Made by a program: the position numbers and the translations under genes
From: Gloeocapsopsis sp. IPPAS B-1203
Lineage (GTDB): Bacteria; Cyanobacteriota; Cyanobacteriia; Cyanobacteriales; Chroococcidiopsidaceae
Reading direction: 5' to 3'
NCBI RefSeq assembly: GCF_002749975.1
Contig: NZ_PEIG01000001.1
Coordinates: 434,001 to 498,000, forward strand
DNA length: 64,000 nt
Shown: piece after piece, positions 54,989-64,000 of the stretch
Position numbering within the stretch: position 1 is the stretch's first letter
Layout of the letters: each line of letters begins with the position of its first letter
The notes under the pieces: model-generated
The model's database searches: none
What the model was told of the DNA's origin: nothing
The model's input: the letters and a program-made list of their open reading frames with translations, nothing else

Positions 54989-56263
54989 ATGCAAACATTA
55001 AAGAGCTTAATATATCTATCAAAAGGTAATTTGCCATCAAAGATGGCTCATACCGTACAAATTGCTAAAATGGCACAGGCTTTTTCTCAAAAAATTAAAA
55101 ATTTTGAGTTAGTTACTGCTGGTGATGCTTTTTCAGCTATTCAAGGTATGAATTCAGAATTTCAAAACTGGTACGGGTTACATCATAAATTTAAGCTTGT
55201 ACGCTTGCCAATCCACGTCAAATTCAGGTATCCGTTTCCTCATAATTATGAAAATCAAACCTTTTATAAAATAGCTATTTTATATGCTTGCTTGAAATCC
55301 CCCTCTGTTGTATATACTCGTACTCCTGCTATTGCTGATATCTTACTAAAGATTGGCATACCTGTTTTATGGGAGTGGCACGAACCGATACCAGAAGAGT
55401 CAAAGTCTTTTTATCAAAAAATTTTTGCTGATCAAAACTTGCTTGGTGTTGTTACTACCTTACCTCAGTTAGCCGAAAACTATATCGACAATGGATTGCT
55501 GAAGAACAAAATCCTAGTTGCAGCTAATGCAGTTGATCTGAAGAACTTTCTACCTTATCAAGATAAACAATTAGCTCGAAAAGAACTATCTATTTGCCAA
55601 GAAGATAAAATAGTTGTGTATTCAGGACACTTGTACGATTATAAAGGTATTCCAACAATTTTGGAAACAGCTCGTCTTCTTCCAGAGTATAAATTTGTAC
55701 TTGTTGGAGGATGGGCTGATGATGTTCAGAAAGTACAAACAGCTTACCAAAAAATTGGCTTAAGTAATATAACGCTTGTGGGTCACGTACATCAAACAAA
55801 ACTAGCTTCTTACTTATATGCAGCAGATGTACTGATCCTTCCTACAAGTAAGTATTGGGATTTAGCTGGAGCAACTTGTCCGCTTAAGCTTTTCGACTAT
55901 ATGGTTTCTCGAAGACCAATTGTAGCTTCAGCATTACCAACAATAATGACAGTAGCACGAGATCAACAAAATGTGATTTTAGCAGAGCCAGATGATCCTA
56001 TTTCTTTTAAAGAAGCTATATTAAGCTTATTTGAAAATCCTGTGCTAGCTGATACTATTGCTGAATGTGCTTTTCAAGAGGTGCAGGACTTGACTTGGGA
56101 TAATAGAGCAGAGCAAGTTCTACAATTTATCACGGAAAGATTACAAGAAGTAGATGAAGATATAGTTAGCTATAGAACGAGTTTTATAAAATACGTTAAA
56201 CAAAAAGTTTTTTCACGTTTAGATAGTTATCTACCTTCACTTCAATCATCGCAAGTAAGGTAA
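54989..56263 (+). CDS. Family 4 (GT-B) glycosyltransferase
   Basis: 424 residues. The N-terminal Rossmann domain starts LKSLIYLSKGNLPSKMAHTV; the C-terminal nucleotide-sugar domain has KIVVYSGHLYDYKGIPTILE, ITLVGHVHQTKLASYLYAAD and SKYWDLAGATCPLKLFDYMV, the last replacing the classical EX7E region of GT4. It transfers sugar to a lipid or polysaccharide acceptor at the cytosolic face. It lacks any HIP1 site and is AT-rich, which suggests acquisition from outside. The acceptor is unknown. Confidence 0.82.
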   Translation: MQTLKSLIYLSKGNLPSKMAHTVQIAKMAQAFSQKIKNFELVTAGDAFSAIQGMNSEFQNWYGLHHKFKLVRLPIHVKFRYPFPHNYENQTFYKIAILYACLKSPSVVYTRTPAIADILLKIGIPVLWEWHEPIPEESKSFYQKIFADQNLLGVVTTLPQLAENYIDNGLLKNKILVAANAVDLKNFLPYQDKQLARKELSICQEDKIVVYSGHLYDYKGIPTILETARLLPEYKFVLVGGWADDVQKVQTAYQKIGLSNITLVGHVHQTKLASYLYAADVLILPTSKYWDLAGATCPLKLFDYMVSRRPIVASALPTIMTVARDQQNVILAEPDDPISFKEAILSLFENPVLADTIAECAFQEVQDLTWDNRAEQVLQFITERLQEVDEDIVSYRTSFIKYVKQKVFSRLDSYLPSLQSSQVR

Positions 56264-56292
56264 ATTTAACTGGAATACATCTCATTCTCCCT

Positions 56293-56325
56293 CTCTTCTC
56301 TCAATGATAGGAGAAGAGGTTTTTT
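56293..56325 (+). terminator. Terminator after glycosyltransferase gene
   Basis: CTCTTCTC pairs with GAGAAGAG around a 10-nt loop, followed by G and six T. It begins about 30 bp after the gene's stop codon. Confidence 0.75.
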
Positions 56326-56508
56326 CTTTCAATTTCCTTACCTGAAGGCAAAGGGATTTGTGGTCAAAGCAACTGATACCATTAAAACTCAAATAAGGGT
56401 TTGGAACACCAAACCCCTACTTTTGTGAACAGAACTCTTGACTGTCTTTTACTCTAGCAATGTGTTATATCCGATTAATTGGATAATGAAAAGCTAGCAT
56501 GATGTTGG

Positions 56509-59500
56509 CTATGATAACTCGATAGCTCCCAACGCTCTTAAAGTAGTTTTTTGCGCGTTAGTTAAACCTTCGATATCAGTAATGTTCATATTTTCATAAG
56601 GTCTAGTAGTTCTTAATGTTTTCTGACATTGTCCAGTCTTATGCCAAAACTTTATTGTTTCGTCTTGGCTACTACTTGCCACTTGACCATCAGGACTAAA
56701 GGCGATCGTTCTTACCCAACTTTTATGTCCTTGCAGCGATTGTAAACATTCACCCGTTGTGACATCCCATAGCTTAACACTACAGCGATCGCCATTCGTT
56801 GCTAACATTTGACCATCAGGGCTAAACACAACTGACCAGATCGTACTCGGATCGGCTAAGAGCGACTGCAAACATTGACCTGTCTTGACATCCCAAAGCT
56901 TAACAATACCATCATCACTGCCGCTCGCTAAAATCTGACCATCAGGACTCAAGGCGACAGACTTGATGCTAGCTGTATGTCCGTGTAGAGCTTGGTAGCA
57001 TTGATGAGTAGAAACGTGCCAAACTCTCACGGTTCGATCAGTGCTACCACTAATGATGATTTGACCATCTAAACTCACTGCGATTGTACGCACCTGGCTA
57101 GGATGATGCATTGTCCTTAAGCATTCTCCTGTTGTGACATCCCATAACTTTACGCTACAGTCATCACTACCACTCACAATCGTCAAGCTATCGGGAAGAA
57201 ACGCCACCGAGCGCACTTGATCTTGATGCCCATGTAAGGTTGTCAGACATTCACCCGTGCTAACTGACCATAATCTTAATGTTTGATCGTTGCTCGCACT
57301 CACTAAAGTTTGATTATCTGGGCTGAAAGCAACCGACTGTATTCGGCTAGTATGACCTGGCAAGATTTTGATATTTTCGCCATCTTGAGGATTCCACAAT
57401 CTAATAGATGTATCATTACCACCACTTGCCATCAGCCCATTAGGACTAAAAGCGAGGGCTGCAGCCCAGTTCTGATGAGCGTTTAAAGTTCTGACGCATT
57501 GACCAGTACTCATCTCCCATAATTTGATCTGTTGGTCGTTACTACTGCTTGCTAGTGTTTGACCATCAGGATTAAAGGTAACTGCTCGGACTTGACTTGT
57601 GTGTCCTTTTAAGGTTTTGAGACATTTACCTGTGTTGACTGACCACAGTTTGGCTGTGCGATCGCTACTCCCACTAGCTAAGATTTGACCGTCGGGACTA
57701 AACGCTACTGATTGAACTTCGTTTGTATGGTCTTGTAATGTCTTGAGACATTCACCTGTGCTAACTGACCACAGTTTGGCTGTGCGATCGCTACTCCCAC
57801 TGGCTAAGATTTGACCGTCGGGACTCATTGCCATTGATAAAATTTTGCCGGTATGCTGTTGCAAAGTTGTCAGCCGTTTTTGCGAGCTAACAGACCATAA
57901 CTCGATTGTTCCGGTGCTGCTACCACTGATCAGAACTTCACCATTAGGACTAAACGTCAATGAGGTTATTTGATTCACACCTCCACGCAAAGTGGCAATA
58001 GATTCTCCAGTATCCGCAGACCATAGTTTGATGCCATCACAACTTGCACTCGCAAGAACTTGACTGTCAGAACTTACTGCGAGCGCGCAGACTGGATTAA
58101 GATGTCCGTGCAAAGATTTGAGACATTGACCTGTATTGATATCACCCAACTTCACTGTGCGATCGCTAGCAAAAACCAGTGTTTGCCCATCTGGACTTAT
58201 ATTTGCGACACGTAACCATGTATTGCATCCCTTACTCAGATGTTGTAGCTTCATCTGAGGAACGTGCCAGATGTATGTTGCACCACTAGTGTCAACCACA
58301 GTCAAAAATTGTCCATTAGAACTAAATTCGATTGCTAGAAGACTACCAAAATTTGCTAAGAAGACCGACTTATCTATATTTGAGGACGCCAAGTTCACTT
58401 GATGTAAATCGATATCAAGACAAGCTTGCCATATGTTTAGATGAGAGAAGTCATATCCATTAAGATCAACTTGCATGTGACCCAATAGATTGAGGATATT
58501 ACCTCCGGTATACCCTGGTTGCAGCGGCGATCGCTCTTGCAAGCTTTTGATAATTTTGTTGAGGTGGTTGGTAATACTCTTACGACTTCCCATGTCAGCA
58601 AAAAGCTGATTAATTATTGGTTGCAAAATGTAGCGAGTTTGTGCATTTCTAATATATTCTTTTGCTTGAGCTTTTACTAGGGCATGACTTCTGAAAAGTA
58701 CTAATTGTTGTGTCTTCAACTCTAAACATATTTGCTTAATAAAGCGGTCTGTCACGTATTCAGCGATCGCAGGTTGTTGTGTAAATAGTCCTGAATACTT
58801 TTCAATCAACGCACGTTGTCGCAGGGACTCTAGAGCCTCAGCCAACTCTAGGGGGTGTACTTCTTGAAGAATATCTTCGGTTAGTTCTCGTAAGGAAACT
58901 GGCTTGCGGTTAATTGCTAACCAGTACATAATATCTTGCTCCATCCCTGATAGACGCTCAAAATCTTGGTCGAAGAGATTTTTAATATTGCTAAAAACTG
59001 TTTTACCTGAATTTAAGAAGTCTGTAACATTACCATCAAAGACATCTTGAATAATAGGAGCAACCATCTTTAATAACAAAGGATTGCCCCCATAAATTTT
59101 CATGATTTTTTCAAAGCTTGCCTCAGTTCCATACAATTGGCTAGATTTAATAATTTGCTGACCTTCTTCTAGGTTTAACCCACCTAAGTACAATGTTTTT
59201 ATGCGTTGTTCGCCTTCTTCCAAAAACAAATTTCTTGGCTTCTCTCGACTAGTTAATAGCAAACAACTTTGATGCAATGTTTCTCCTATACACCCAATTA
59301 ACTGTAAGTACCCTTCGGATTCTCGGTGAAATTCCTTGTTATTATTGTTATGTAAAATAGTATCAAAGCCATCAAGCACAAGCAGACAGCGGTGTTTGCG
59401 TAGGTAATCTAGTAATCTTAAAACACGTAAACTAATATTTTCTGGTAAATCAGTTTCTTTGTTTTGCGAAAGAAAATAAATGAGTTCCGCCAAGGTATCT

Positions 59501-60057
59501 TTAATTGGTGGAGCATGATGTAGGGATCGCCAAATAACATACTCAAACTTGTCTTGTACCTGCTGGGCTAACTTAACCGATAAGGCTGTTTTGCCAATGC
59601 CTCCTCTACCTAAAATTGTGACTACACGACAGCGATCGCTGACAATCCATTGCTCTAATGCAGATATCTCTTGAGTACGACCATAAAAGATTGCCACATC
59701 TGCTGCTTCTCCCCAATCCCTCCGAGTTTCAGTAATTTTTCTTTCTTGAGGTGGTAACGATTTTACTTCTTCTAATTTTCGCTGTAACGCAGTGCGAAAG
59801 TTCTTTTTACTAACTTTTTCTCCTAAAGCATCGGAAAGGATTTTCCATAATCTAGGTCCGACATCACGTTTCAAATAGTTGTCACTGTATCCCTCTTTGT
59901 CAGCAATCTCTTCATATGTATAACCTAACCAAGCACCCTTGAGAATAATTTTTTGTATATCTGTTAAATAACTTCCTTTTGTAGCAAAAACGGCAATATC
60001 TGCAGCCTTAAATTCTTCTTTACTATCTAAGTCTAAGTCAGATTCCGAATAGTTCAT
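56509..60057 (-). CDS. STAND NTPase with NB-ARC and 14 WD40 repeats
   Basis: 1182 residues from ATG 60057 (MNYSESDLDLDS), chosen because AGAGGTAAAG precedes it; the frame extends 15 codons further. Order: vMAP-type helix-turn-helix (about 25-95), NB-ARC ATPase (P-loop TILGRGGIGKTALSVKLAQ near 149, Walker B CLLVLDGFDTIL), helical arm with ERLSGMEQDIMYWLAINRKP, then 14 WD40 repeats (about 570-1150), enough for two seven-bladed propellers. STAND proteins switch on ATP binding after a signal. Function here is unknown; regulatory or phage-defence roles are possible. Confidence 0.9.
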   Translation of the reverse strand: MNYSESDLDLDSKEEFKAADIAVFATKGSYLTDIQKIILKGAWLGYTYEEIADKEGYSDNYLKRDVGPRLWKILSDALGEKVSKKNFRTALQRKLEEVKSLPPQERKITETRRDWGEAADVAIFYGRTQEISALEQWIVSDRCRVVTILGRGGIGKTALSVKLAQQVQDKFEYVIWRSLHHAPPIKDTLAELIYFLSQNKETDLPENISLRVLRLLDYLRKHRCLLVLDGFDTILHNNNNKEFHRESEGYLQLIGCIGETLHQSCLLLTSREKPRNLFLEEGEQRIKTLYLGGLNLEEGQQIIKSSQLYGTEASFEKIMKIYGGNPLLLKMVAPIIQDVFDGNVTDFLNSGKTVFSNIKNLFDQDFERLSGMEQDIMYWLAINRKPVSLRELTEDILQEVHPLELAEALESLRQRALIEKYSGLFTQQPAIAEYVTDRFIKQICLELKTQQLVLFRSHALVKAQAKEYIRNAQTRYILQPIINQLFADMGSRKSITNHLNKIIKSLQERSPLQPGYTGGNILNLLGHMQVDLNGYDFSHLNIWQACLDIDLHQVNLASSNIDKSVFLANFGSLLAIEFSSNGQFLTVVDTSGATYIWHVPQMKLQHLSKGCNTWLRVANISPDGQTLVFASDRTVKLGDINTGQCLKSLHGHLNPVCALAVSSDSQVLASASCDGIKLWSADTGESIATLRGGVNQITSLTFSPNGEVLISGSSTGTIELWSVSSQKRLTTLQQHTGKILSMAMSPDGQILASGSSDRTAKLWSVSTGECLKTLQDHTNEVQSVAFSPDGQILASGSSDRTAKLWSVNTGKCLKTLKGHTSQVRAVTFNPDGQTLASSSNDQQIKLWEMSTGQCVRTLNAHQNWAAALAFSPNGLMASGGNDTSIRLWNPQDGENIKILPGHTSRIQSVAFSPDNQTLVSASNDQTLRLWSVSTGECLTTLHGHQDQVRSVAFLPDSLTIVSGSDDCSVKLWDVTTGECLRTMHHPSQVRTIAVSLDGQIIISGSTDRTVRVWHVSTHQCYQALHGHTASIKSVALSPDGQILASGSDDGIVKLWDVKTGQCLQSLLADPSTIWSVVFSPDGQMLATNGDRCSVKLWDVTTGECLQSLQGHKSWVRTIAFSPDGQVASSSQDETIKFWHKTGQCQKTLRTTRPYENMNITDIEGLTNAQKTTLRALGAIELS

Positions 60058-60523
60058 CTTTACCTCTACTTGCTTACAGTTTGTTGCTCTACCGCAGAAC
60101 AAAGTTTCTGATTAAATATTTTATTTTTCTAATTCAGTAAGATTAGGGTACTGAAGAAAAATAGATTATTCGGGATGAAAAAATTACTCTTTGTACCATC
60201 ATATTGACGGGATTTTAAGGTGAAGTATTGCAGCTATAAATCATACTTTAGTAAACAATAATATAGCAAAACTGTTCTTTAGAAAACAATTAGTAAGTAA
60301 TTTTGCTAAAGTTCATAAAAAAACTCATACTTTACAGAATTTAGTGTTCTCTTAACGAAGAAATACGTAACTAATTAACCATAACCTTTTGTTGTAATTT
60401 TTGTTTCAGAACTTTCATATTTCATTAACAGAGTTTATTATCTTGATTTCCAGAACTTTATTGACTAGCCATATTTATAAAATTGATACATAAGGAAGTA
60501 AGTGTTTATTAAAAGAGAGCTTG
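60058..60523. promoter_or_regulatory. Divergent promoter region, STAND gene / RHH-like gene
   Basis: About 465 bp, AT-rich, no gene. For the plus-strand gene, TTGACT (60461-60466) and TGATAC (60484-60489) with a 17-bp spacer form a plausible promoter, with AAGGAAG shortly after. No promoter was assigned on the minus strand. Confidence 0.4.
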
Positions 60524-60913
60524 ATGTATCCTTCACATTCAGAAGATAAAGCGAGAACCAATGGTTACGGACGGCACAATCCTGATGCAACCAGTCGTCC
60601 AACCTTTTATATGTCAGAAGAACTGCTAAGAGCTATTCAGATTCAAGCACAGCGCGAACGCAACTCTCGTTCTGGGTTTATTTCTGGTTTGTTAAGCTTT
60701 CTATTGTTGTCACCCGTTGGTCAACAATTACGAGACAATGCTCGTAGTAACAACCGCACTTTAGCTCAAGAATTAGAGCAATCTTTAGCGTTACTACAAC
60801 AACAGATACCTATTGAGCAAGTTAATCAGCTTGCGGTTACAAGCCAGCGATCGCAAATAGAAATGCTGACTCATTTGGTGTTATTAGGATTACAAGCATA
60901 TTCTAGAGAGTAA
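60524..60913 (+). CDS. Small protein with ribbon-helix-helix-like segment
   Basis: 129 residues from ATG 60524 (a TTG just before it is ignored). After a polar, Asn/Arg-rich N-terminus the segment RPTFYMSEELLRAIQIQAQR followed by ERNSRSGFISGLLSFLLLSP has the strand-helix-helix shape of ribbon-helix-helix DNA-binding proteins. The rest is helical (TLAQELEQSLALLQQQIPIE). I do not recognise the family. It faces the STAND gene across a common promoter region and could be its regulator; this is inference. Confidence 0.5.
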   Translation: MYPSHSEDKARTNGYGRHNPDATSRPTFYMSEELLRAIQIQAQRERNSRSGFISGLLSFLLLSPVGQQLRDNARSNNRTLAQELEQSLALLQQQIPIEQVNQLAVTSQRSQIEMLTHLVLLGLQAYSRE

Positions 60914-62643
60914 AGCTTGGCTATAAAAGGCTAGCAGTTATCTATCGAACCTAACTAATTGGCTCGCTGTATGTCTATGGCTTTTCTACAGTTGTAGTCC
61001 CATATTGAAGTCATTGAATTATTGAAATGAAATAACAGCATACTATCAATGTCTTCCTAAGCAGAAATCAAGTTAATTTTAAAGGTATTGTTCTCATAGA
61101 TTTTGGGAGGTATAGAAGAAAAGCGTTTCACAACAGCTCTACTTTTTCACATTTACCAAATTCACAAAGGACGGTACTAACCTAAACAATGATCTAGTTA
61201 TCCCCCTCAAGTTATTACGTTACATCACCGCAATAGCTGAAGTTATCGGTAAGCTTCAGCTAAGTAACCAACTTTACCTGTACTAAGGTAAAAAGAAAAA
61301 TTTGAACGAATACATTCGTGCTGACTTATCTATGGCTACCTTTAGCTGATTCACCACTACACCAACTCTTAAATTAATTAATACTTAATGTCAGTGATCT
61401 AAATCACAATGTCTTGTGTTTAGTGAAGCAGAAATACGTTAGGTTTGAATCAAGCTATCAAGCAAGAATTGATAATAGAAAAGTTCTAAAATAATCCTGC
61501 TTAGTAATATAGCTACGTGTATTAGAACTTACATAGATTTTTCACCAAATTAGGTTTTGAGTAGGTTCAACAAGTACTACATTAAGTTATACTGCTTTTC
61601 TAAGTATGTTATCTAGAAAACTTTTCTAGAGAGTTAATAAAGATTAATTAAATCATTAATATTTTACATCTACTACTAATTCTATCAAAGGCAGATTTGA
61701 TAGTAATATGGTTTAAATGTATAACTAAATATATAACATAGTTAAACAGTAATATTGTTAATCTCGTACATGAGAAGGTCAAAAATCTGATGAATTAAAT
61801 GCTGTGTAGCATTGAACAAAAGTTTTCTATTTAAAAGTGTATATGTATAAAAGGAAATATAAGTTAGTATATTGTCTGTTATGAACTCAAGATCTTTATT
61901 CCAATAGCATAGTTATATAATTTCATTACAATAAAATATGACTATTGTGTAGTTATTAGGTGAGACACTAATTGAAACTTGTTTAATAACATAAATAAAT
62001 AGGTAGAATTAAAGATAGTTATAGGTCAATAGTTAATGGCTAGGGTAGCAATAATTAATAATTAATCATTAACTAGCATAATGCGCGCTGTAAACTACCA
62101 TCACAGCGAGTGCATTTTTCTCTACTGTATCTACTACTTGCTTGAATAGTACCAATCTTTTCAGGAATGAATGCAAATAATATTAAACTTCTGTTGGGTT
62201 TTAGAAGCAGATATGGCAGATGTGTAGACTAGAGATTATAGACCAAAGACCTCAAGCAATTGCTACACTTTTTTGCGATCGCAGCAGAGCTACTATAAAA
62301 GCACCAATTACAACTATCTCATTCACCGCAGACTAATTCTTACATAGAAAAATACTGAATTTATCTGTATCGACAACCTTATGGTTTCAGAGGAAGATAC
62401 TGAAGTGAACATGAATGTGAGTTTAACTATTCAGTAAGCGTTGACTAACAATTACAGTACTTTTATTCGATAGATGCTCTCTTAGTTAAACCTAGAAATA
62501 AAGCTTCGCTGAATTATTTGCAATACATTTACTAACACATCTTAATCGCATTATTGACTGCGGCTAGTCATGACTTTGTTTGTAAGATCTAAGGTTTTAT
62601 TTGTATTTACTCTTTTAAATTACATTGATTAACCAGTGTTGAT
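60914..62643. other. 1.7-kb gene desert
   Basis: No open frame over 60 codons, very AT-rich, many short A/T runs, and only one HIP1 site (about 62275-62282). I looked for tRNA-like T-loops and for hairpins with T runs and found none that convinced me. It may hold a non-coding RNA, decayed genes, or be an insertion scar. Confidence 0.45.
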
Positions 62644-64000
62644 ATGAAAACTCCTGTTATTGCAATTGGCTTGGATGCAGCTGAACCAGCGTTAATTGAA
62701 CAATGGATTTCTCAAGGATACTTAAAAAATCTACGTAGTTTGAAGGAGCAAGGTGCCTATAATCGATTACACAATTTCAATTATTACAGAGCAGAAACGC
62801 CTTGGACAACTTTTTTGACAGGGTGTTCGCCCCAGAAGACTGGGTATTGGGCACCTATTAAACTTCGTCAAGGAACTTATGAGATAGACGAAATTGGTGC
62901 TTACGATTTTGCTGAGTACCCACCTTTTTATACATTAGGAGATGAGTATAAGGTAGGAATATTTGACCTGCCCCATTCTAGACCCTCCAATCAAGTAAAC
63001 GGCGTACAGGTTTTTGCTTGGGGAGCGCATGCTCCTTTAACATCTAGTGAATCTCAACCATCACAACTACTACAGCAACTGATTGATAAGTATGGAGAAC
63101 ATCCAGCATTGCATAAAGATCATGCAAGTTGTCTGGATGTAGCTGCGTTGAAACGCCTGCAAAAAAATCTTGAGGTTGGGATCTCGCGTCGTTCTGCTAT
63201 TTGTCAAGAGCTATTGCAAAGAGAAGATTGGGACTTATTTTTAACAATCTTTGGTGAAACTCATTCAGCAGGGCACTATTTTTGGCATCTTAGTCAATCA
63301 GATCATCCTTTATATGCGCTATTGAATCGCCCTTCTGGAGATCCTTTACTAGAAGTTTTCCAAGCTATAGACCAAGCCATTGGTGAAATCTTAACTAAAG
63401 CACCAGAAAATGCTCGCATCTTGATTTTTGCCGATCATGGCATGGGTGCCAATGTTATGGATTTACCCAGTATGGTGTTTTTACCAGAGTTGCTCTATCG
63501 ATTGAGTTTCCCAGCACGTGTAGGAATAGCTGCAGGTCAATTGGGAACAACGTTAAAACATCCTTTCACTGGAGTACGTATTCAGCGGGGACCGTTGGGT
63601 ATGCTTTGGAGCTTAAAACATGACTCTAATCCATTGAAAAGAGCGTTGCGCCGCAACACTCCGACTAAATTATTCAATTACCTTGAGCCGCTTTTTGGTA
63701 ATTCTCAACAGTCCGATTTAATTTCTCCCTTCCAATTACAAGCGCAATCAGATCCTTTATACTACCAACCTGCAGTTTGGTATAAACCATTTTGGTCTCA
63801 AATGAAAGCATTTGCGTTGCCAAGTTTTTCAGAAGGTTATATTCGCATCAATTTACAAGGAAGAGAACCTGAAGGAATTGTTGCACCATCAGAGTATGAA
63901 GCCCTTTGCGATCAATTAAGCCAAGAACTTTATGCATTAAGAAATAGTCGAACTGGTACGCCCATAGTCAAAAATATTATTCGCACGCGGCAATCAGCAA
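62644..64000 (+). CDS. Alkaline-phosphatase-superfamily phosphodiesterase (3' end outside window)
   Basis: 452 codons visible from ATG 62644, open to the end. It begins PVIAIGLDAAEPALIEQWIS, followed by NYYRAETPWTTFLTGCSPQK, the metal-binding Asp and nucleophile (Thr) region of type I phosphodiesterase/nucleotide pyrophosphatases. TIFGETHSAGHYFWH and LIFADHGMGANVMDL give the other metal ligands. It hydrolyses phosphate mono- or diesters; substrate unknown. It may belong to a surface-glycan cluster with the glycosyltransferase at 54989. There is no signal peptide. Confidence 0.85.
   Translation, partial: MKTPVIAIGLDAAEPALIEQWISQGYLKNLRSLKEQGAYNRLHNFNYYRAETPWTTFLTGCSPQKTGYWAPIKLRQGTYEIDEIGAYDFAEYPPFYTLGDEYKVGIFDLPHSRPSNQVNGVQVFAWGAHAPLTSSESQPSQLLQQLIDKYGEHPALHKDHASCLDVAALKRLQKNLEVGISRRSAICQELLQREDWDLFLTIFGETHSAGHYFWHLSQSDHPLYALLNRPSGDPLLEVFQAIDQAIGEILTKAPENARILIFADHGMGANVMDLPSMVFLPELLYRLSFPARVGIAAGQLGTTLKHPFTGVRIQRGPLGMLWSLKHDSNPLKRALRRNTPTKLFNYLEPLFGNSQQSDLISPFQLQAQSDPLYYQPAVWYKPFWSQMKAFALPSFSEGYIRINLQGREPEGIVAPSEYEALCDQLSQELYALRNSRTGTPIVKNIIRTRQSA

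Noticed and set aside
57250-58250. Tandem repeats that could be taken as a mobile-element or CRISPR-like array
   Set aside because: They encode WD40 blades with a 126-bp period in one long open frame.
60914-62643. tRNA or other structured RNA in the gene desert
   Set aside because: No cloverleaf-like stems or GTTCRA-type T-loops were seen; only a covariance-model search would settle it.

Overview
This window comes from a cyanobacterial chromosome. The direct evidence is a photosystem I PsaK gene, the oxygen-dependent Mg-protoporphyrin cyclase AcsF, the alkane pair ADO/AAR, several cyanobacteria-restricted families (DUF2996, DUF4079, DUF4327) and very frequent HIP1 octamers (GCGATCGC). The HepT/MntA, FHA-kinase/PP2C and STAND-WD40 genes and the many interspersed repeats suggest a large, morphologically complex or stress-tolerant lineage of the Nostoc/Chroococcidiopsis kind. 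I cannot name the species.

Layout. 0-7.5 kb: the tail of an aldo/keto reductase, a divergent MFS exporter and TetR repressor, a thioredoxin, a DM13 protein, a coupled DUF4079-histidine kinase-response regulator operon and a cyanobacterial unknown. 7.5-10.6 kb (minus strand): a di-haem peroxidase-like cytochrome and a lone sugar-type ABC permease. 10.7-16.4 kb: lipid and cofactor genes (ado, aar, accA, an SDR, folE), with trpF converging on and overlapping folE. 16.5-22.6 kb: psaK, a sucrase/ferredoxin-like protein, a decayed siderophore-binding gene behind a Fur-box-like site, an M50 protease with CBS domains, a YegS-type lipid kinase, a broken class-III aminotransferase and an Ap4A phosphorylase. 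22.6-28.9 kb (minus strand): a copper amine oxidase followed by potB, potC, potD and potA, which looks like one unit for polyamine import and oxidation. 29-31 kb: thrC and a MoaD/ThiS-like protein ending in GG.

31-49.6 kb: iron acquisition interleaved with housekeeping genes. An AMIN-TonB receptor/FecB pair is followed by DUF2996, TM2, acsF, a CIRCE-controlled groESL, GrpB and GST genes. Next come an AraC/PchR-type regulator, a tandem 21-bp-spaced direct repeat (candidate operator), a second AMIN-TonB receptor, a HepT/MntA toxin-antitoxin pair, a second FecB protein, a DUF4926/DUF6883 pair and a gutted MFS gene. 49.8-54.7 kb: a TPR protein, DUF4327, a kinase (FHA-zinc ribbon-kinase) and phosphatase (zinc ribbon-PP2C) operon, and an RluE-like pseudouridine synthase. 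54.7-64 kb: a HIP1-free AT-rich glycosyltransferase, a 1182-residue STAND ATPase with 14 WD40 repeats, a small RHH-like protein, a 1.7-kb gene desert and the 5' part of an alkaline-phosphatase-superfamily enzyme.

No rRNA, tRNA, CRISPR array or intact transposase was recognised. The best candidates for under-described biology are the AraC-operator-receptor locus with its embedded toxin-antitoxin modules, the amine oxidase-Pot operon, the DUF4079-coupled two-component system, the zinc-ribbon kinase/phosphatase pair and the STAND gene whose WD40 blades are still being homogenised at DNA level.
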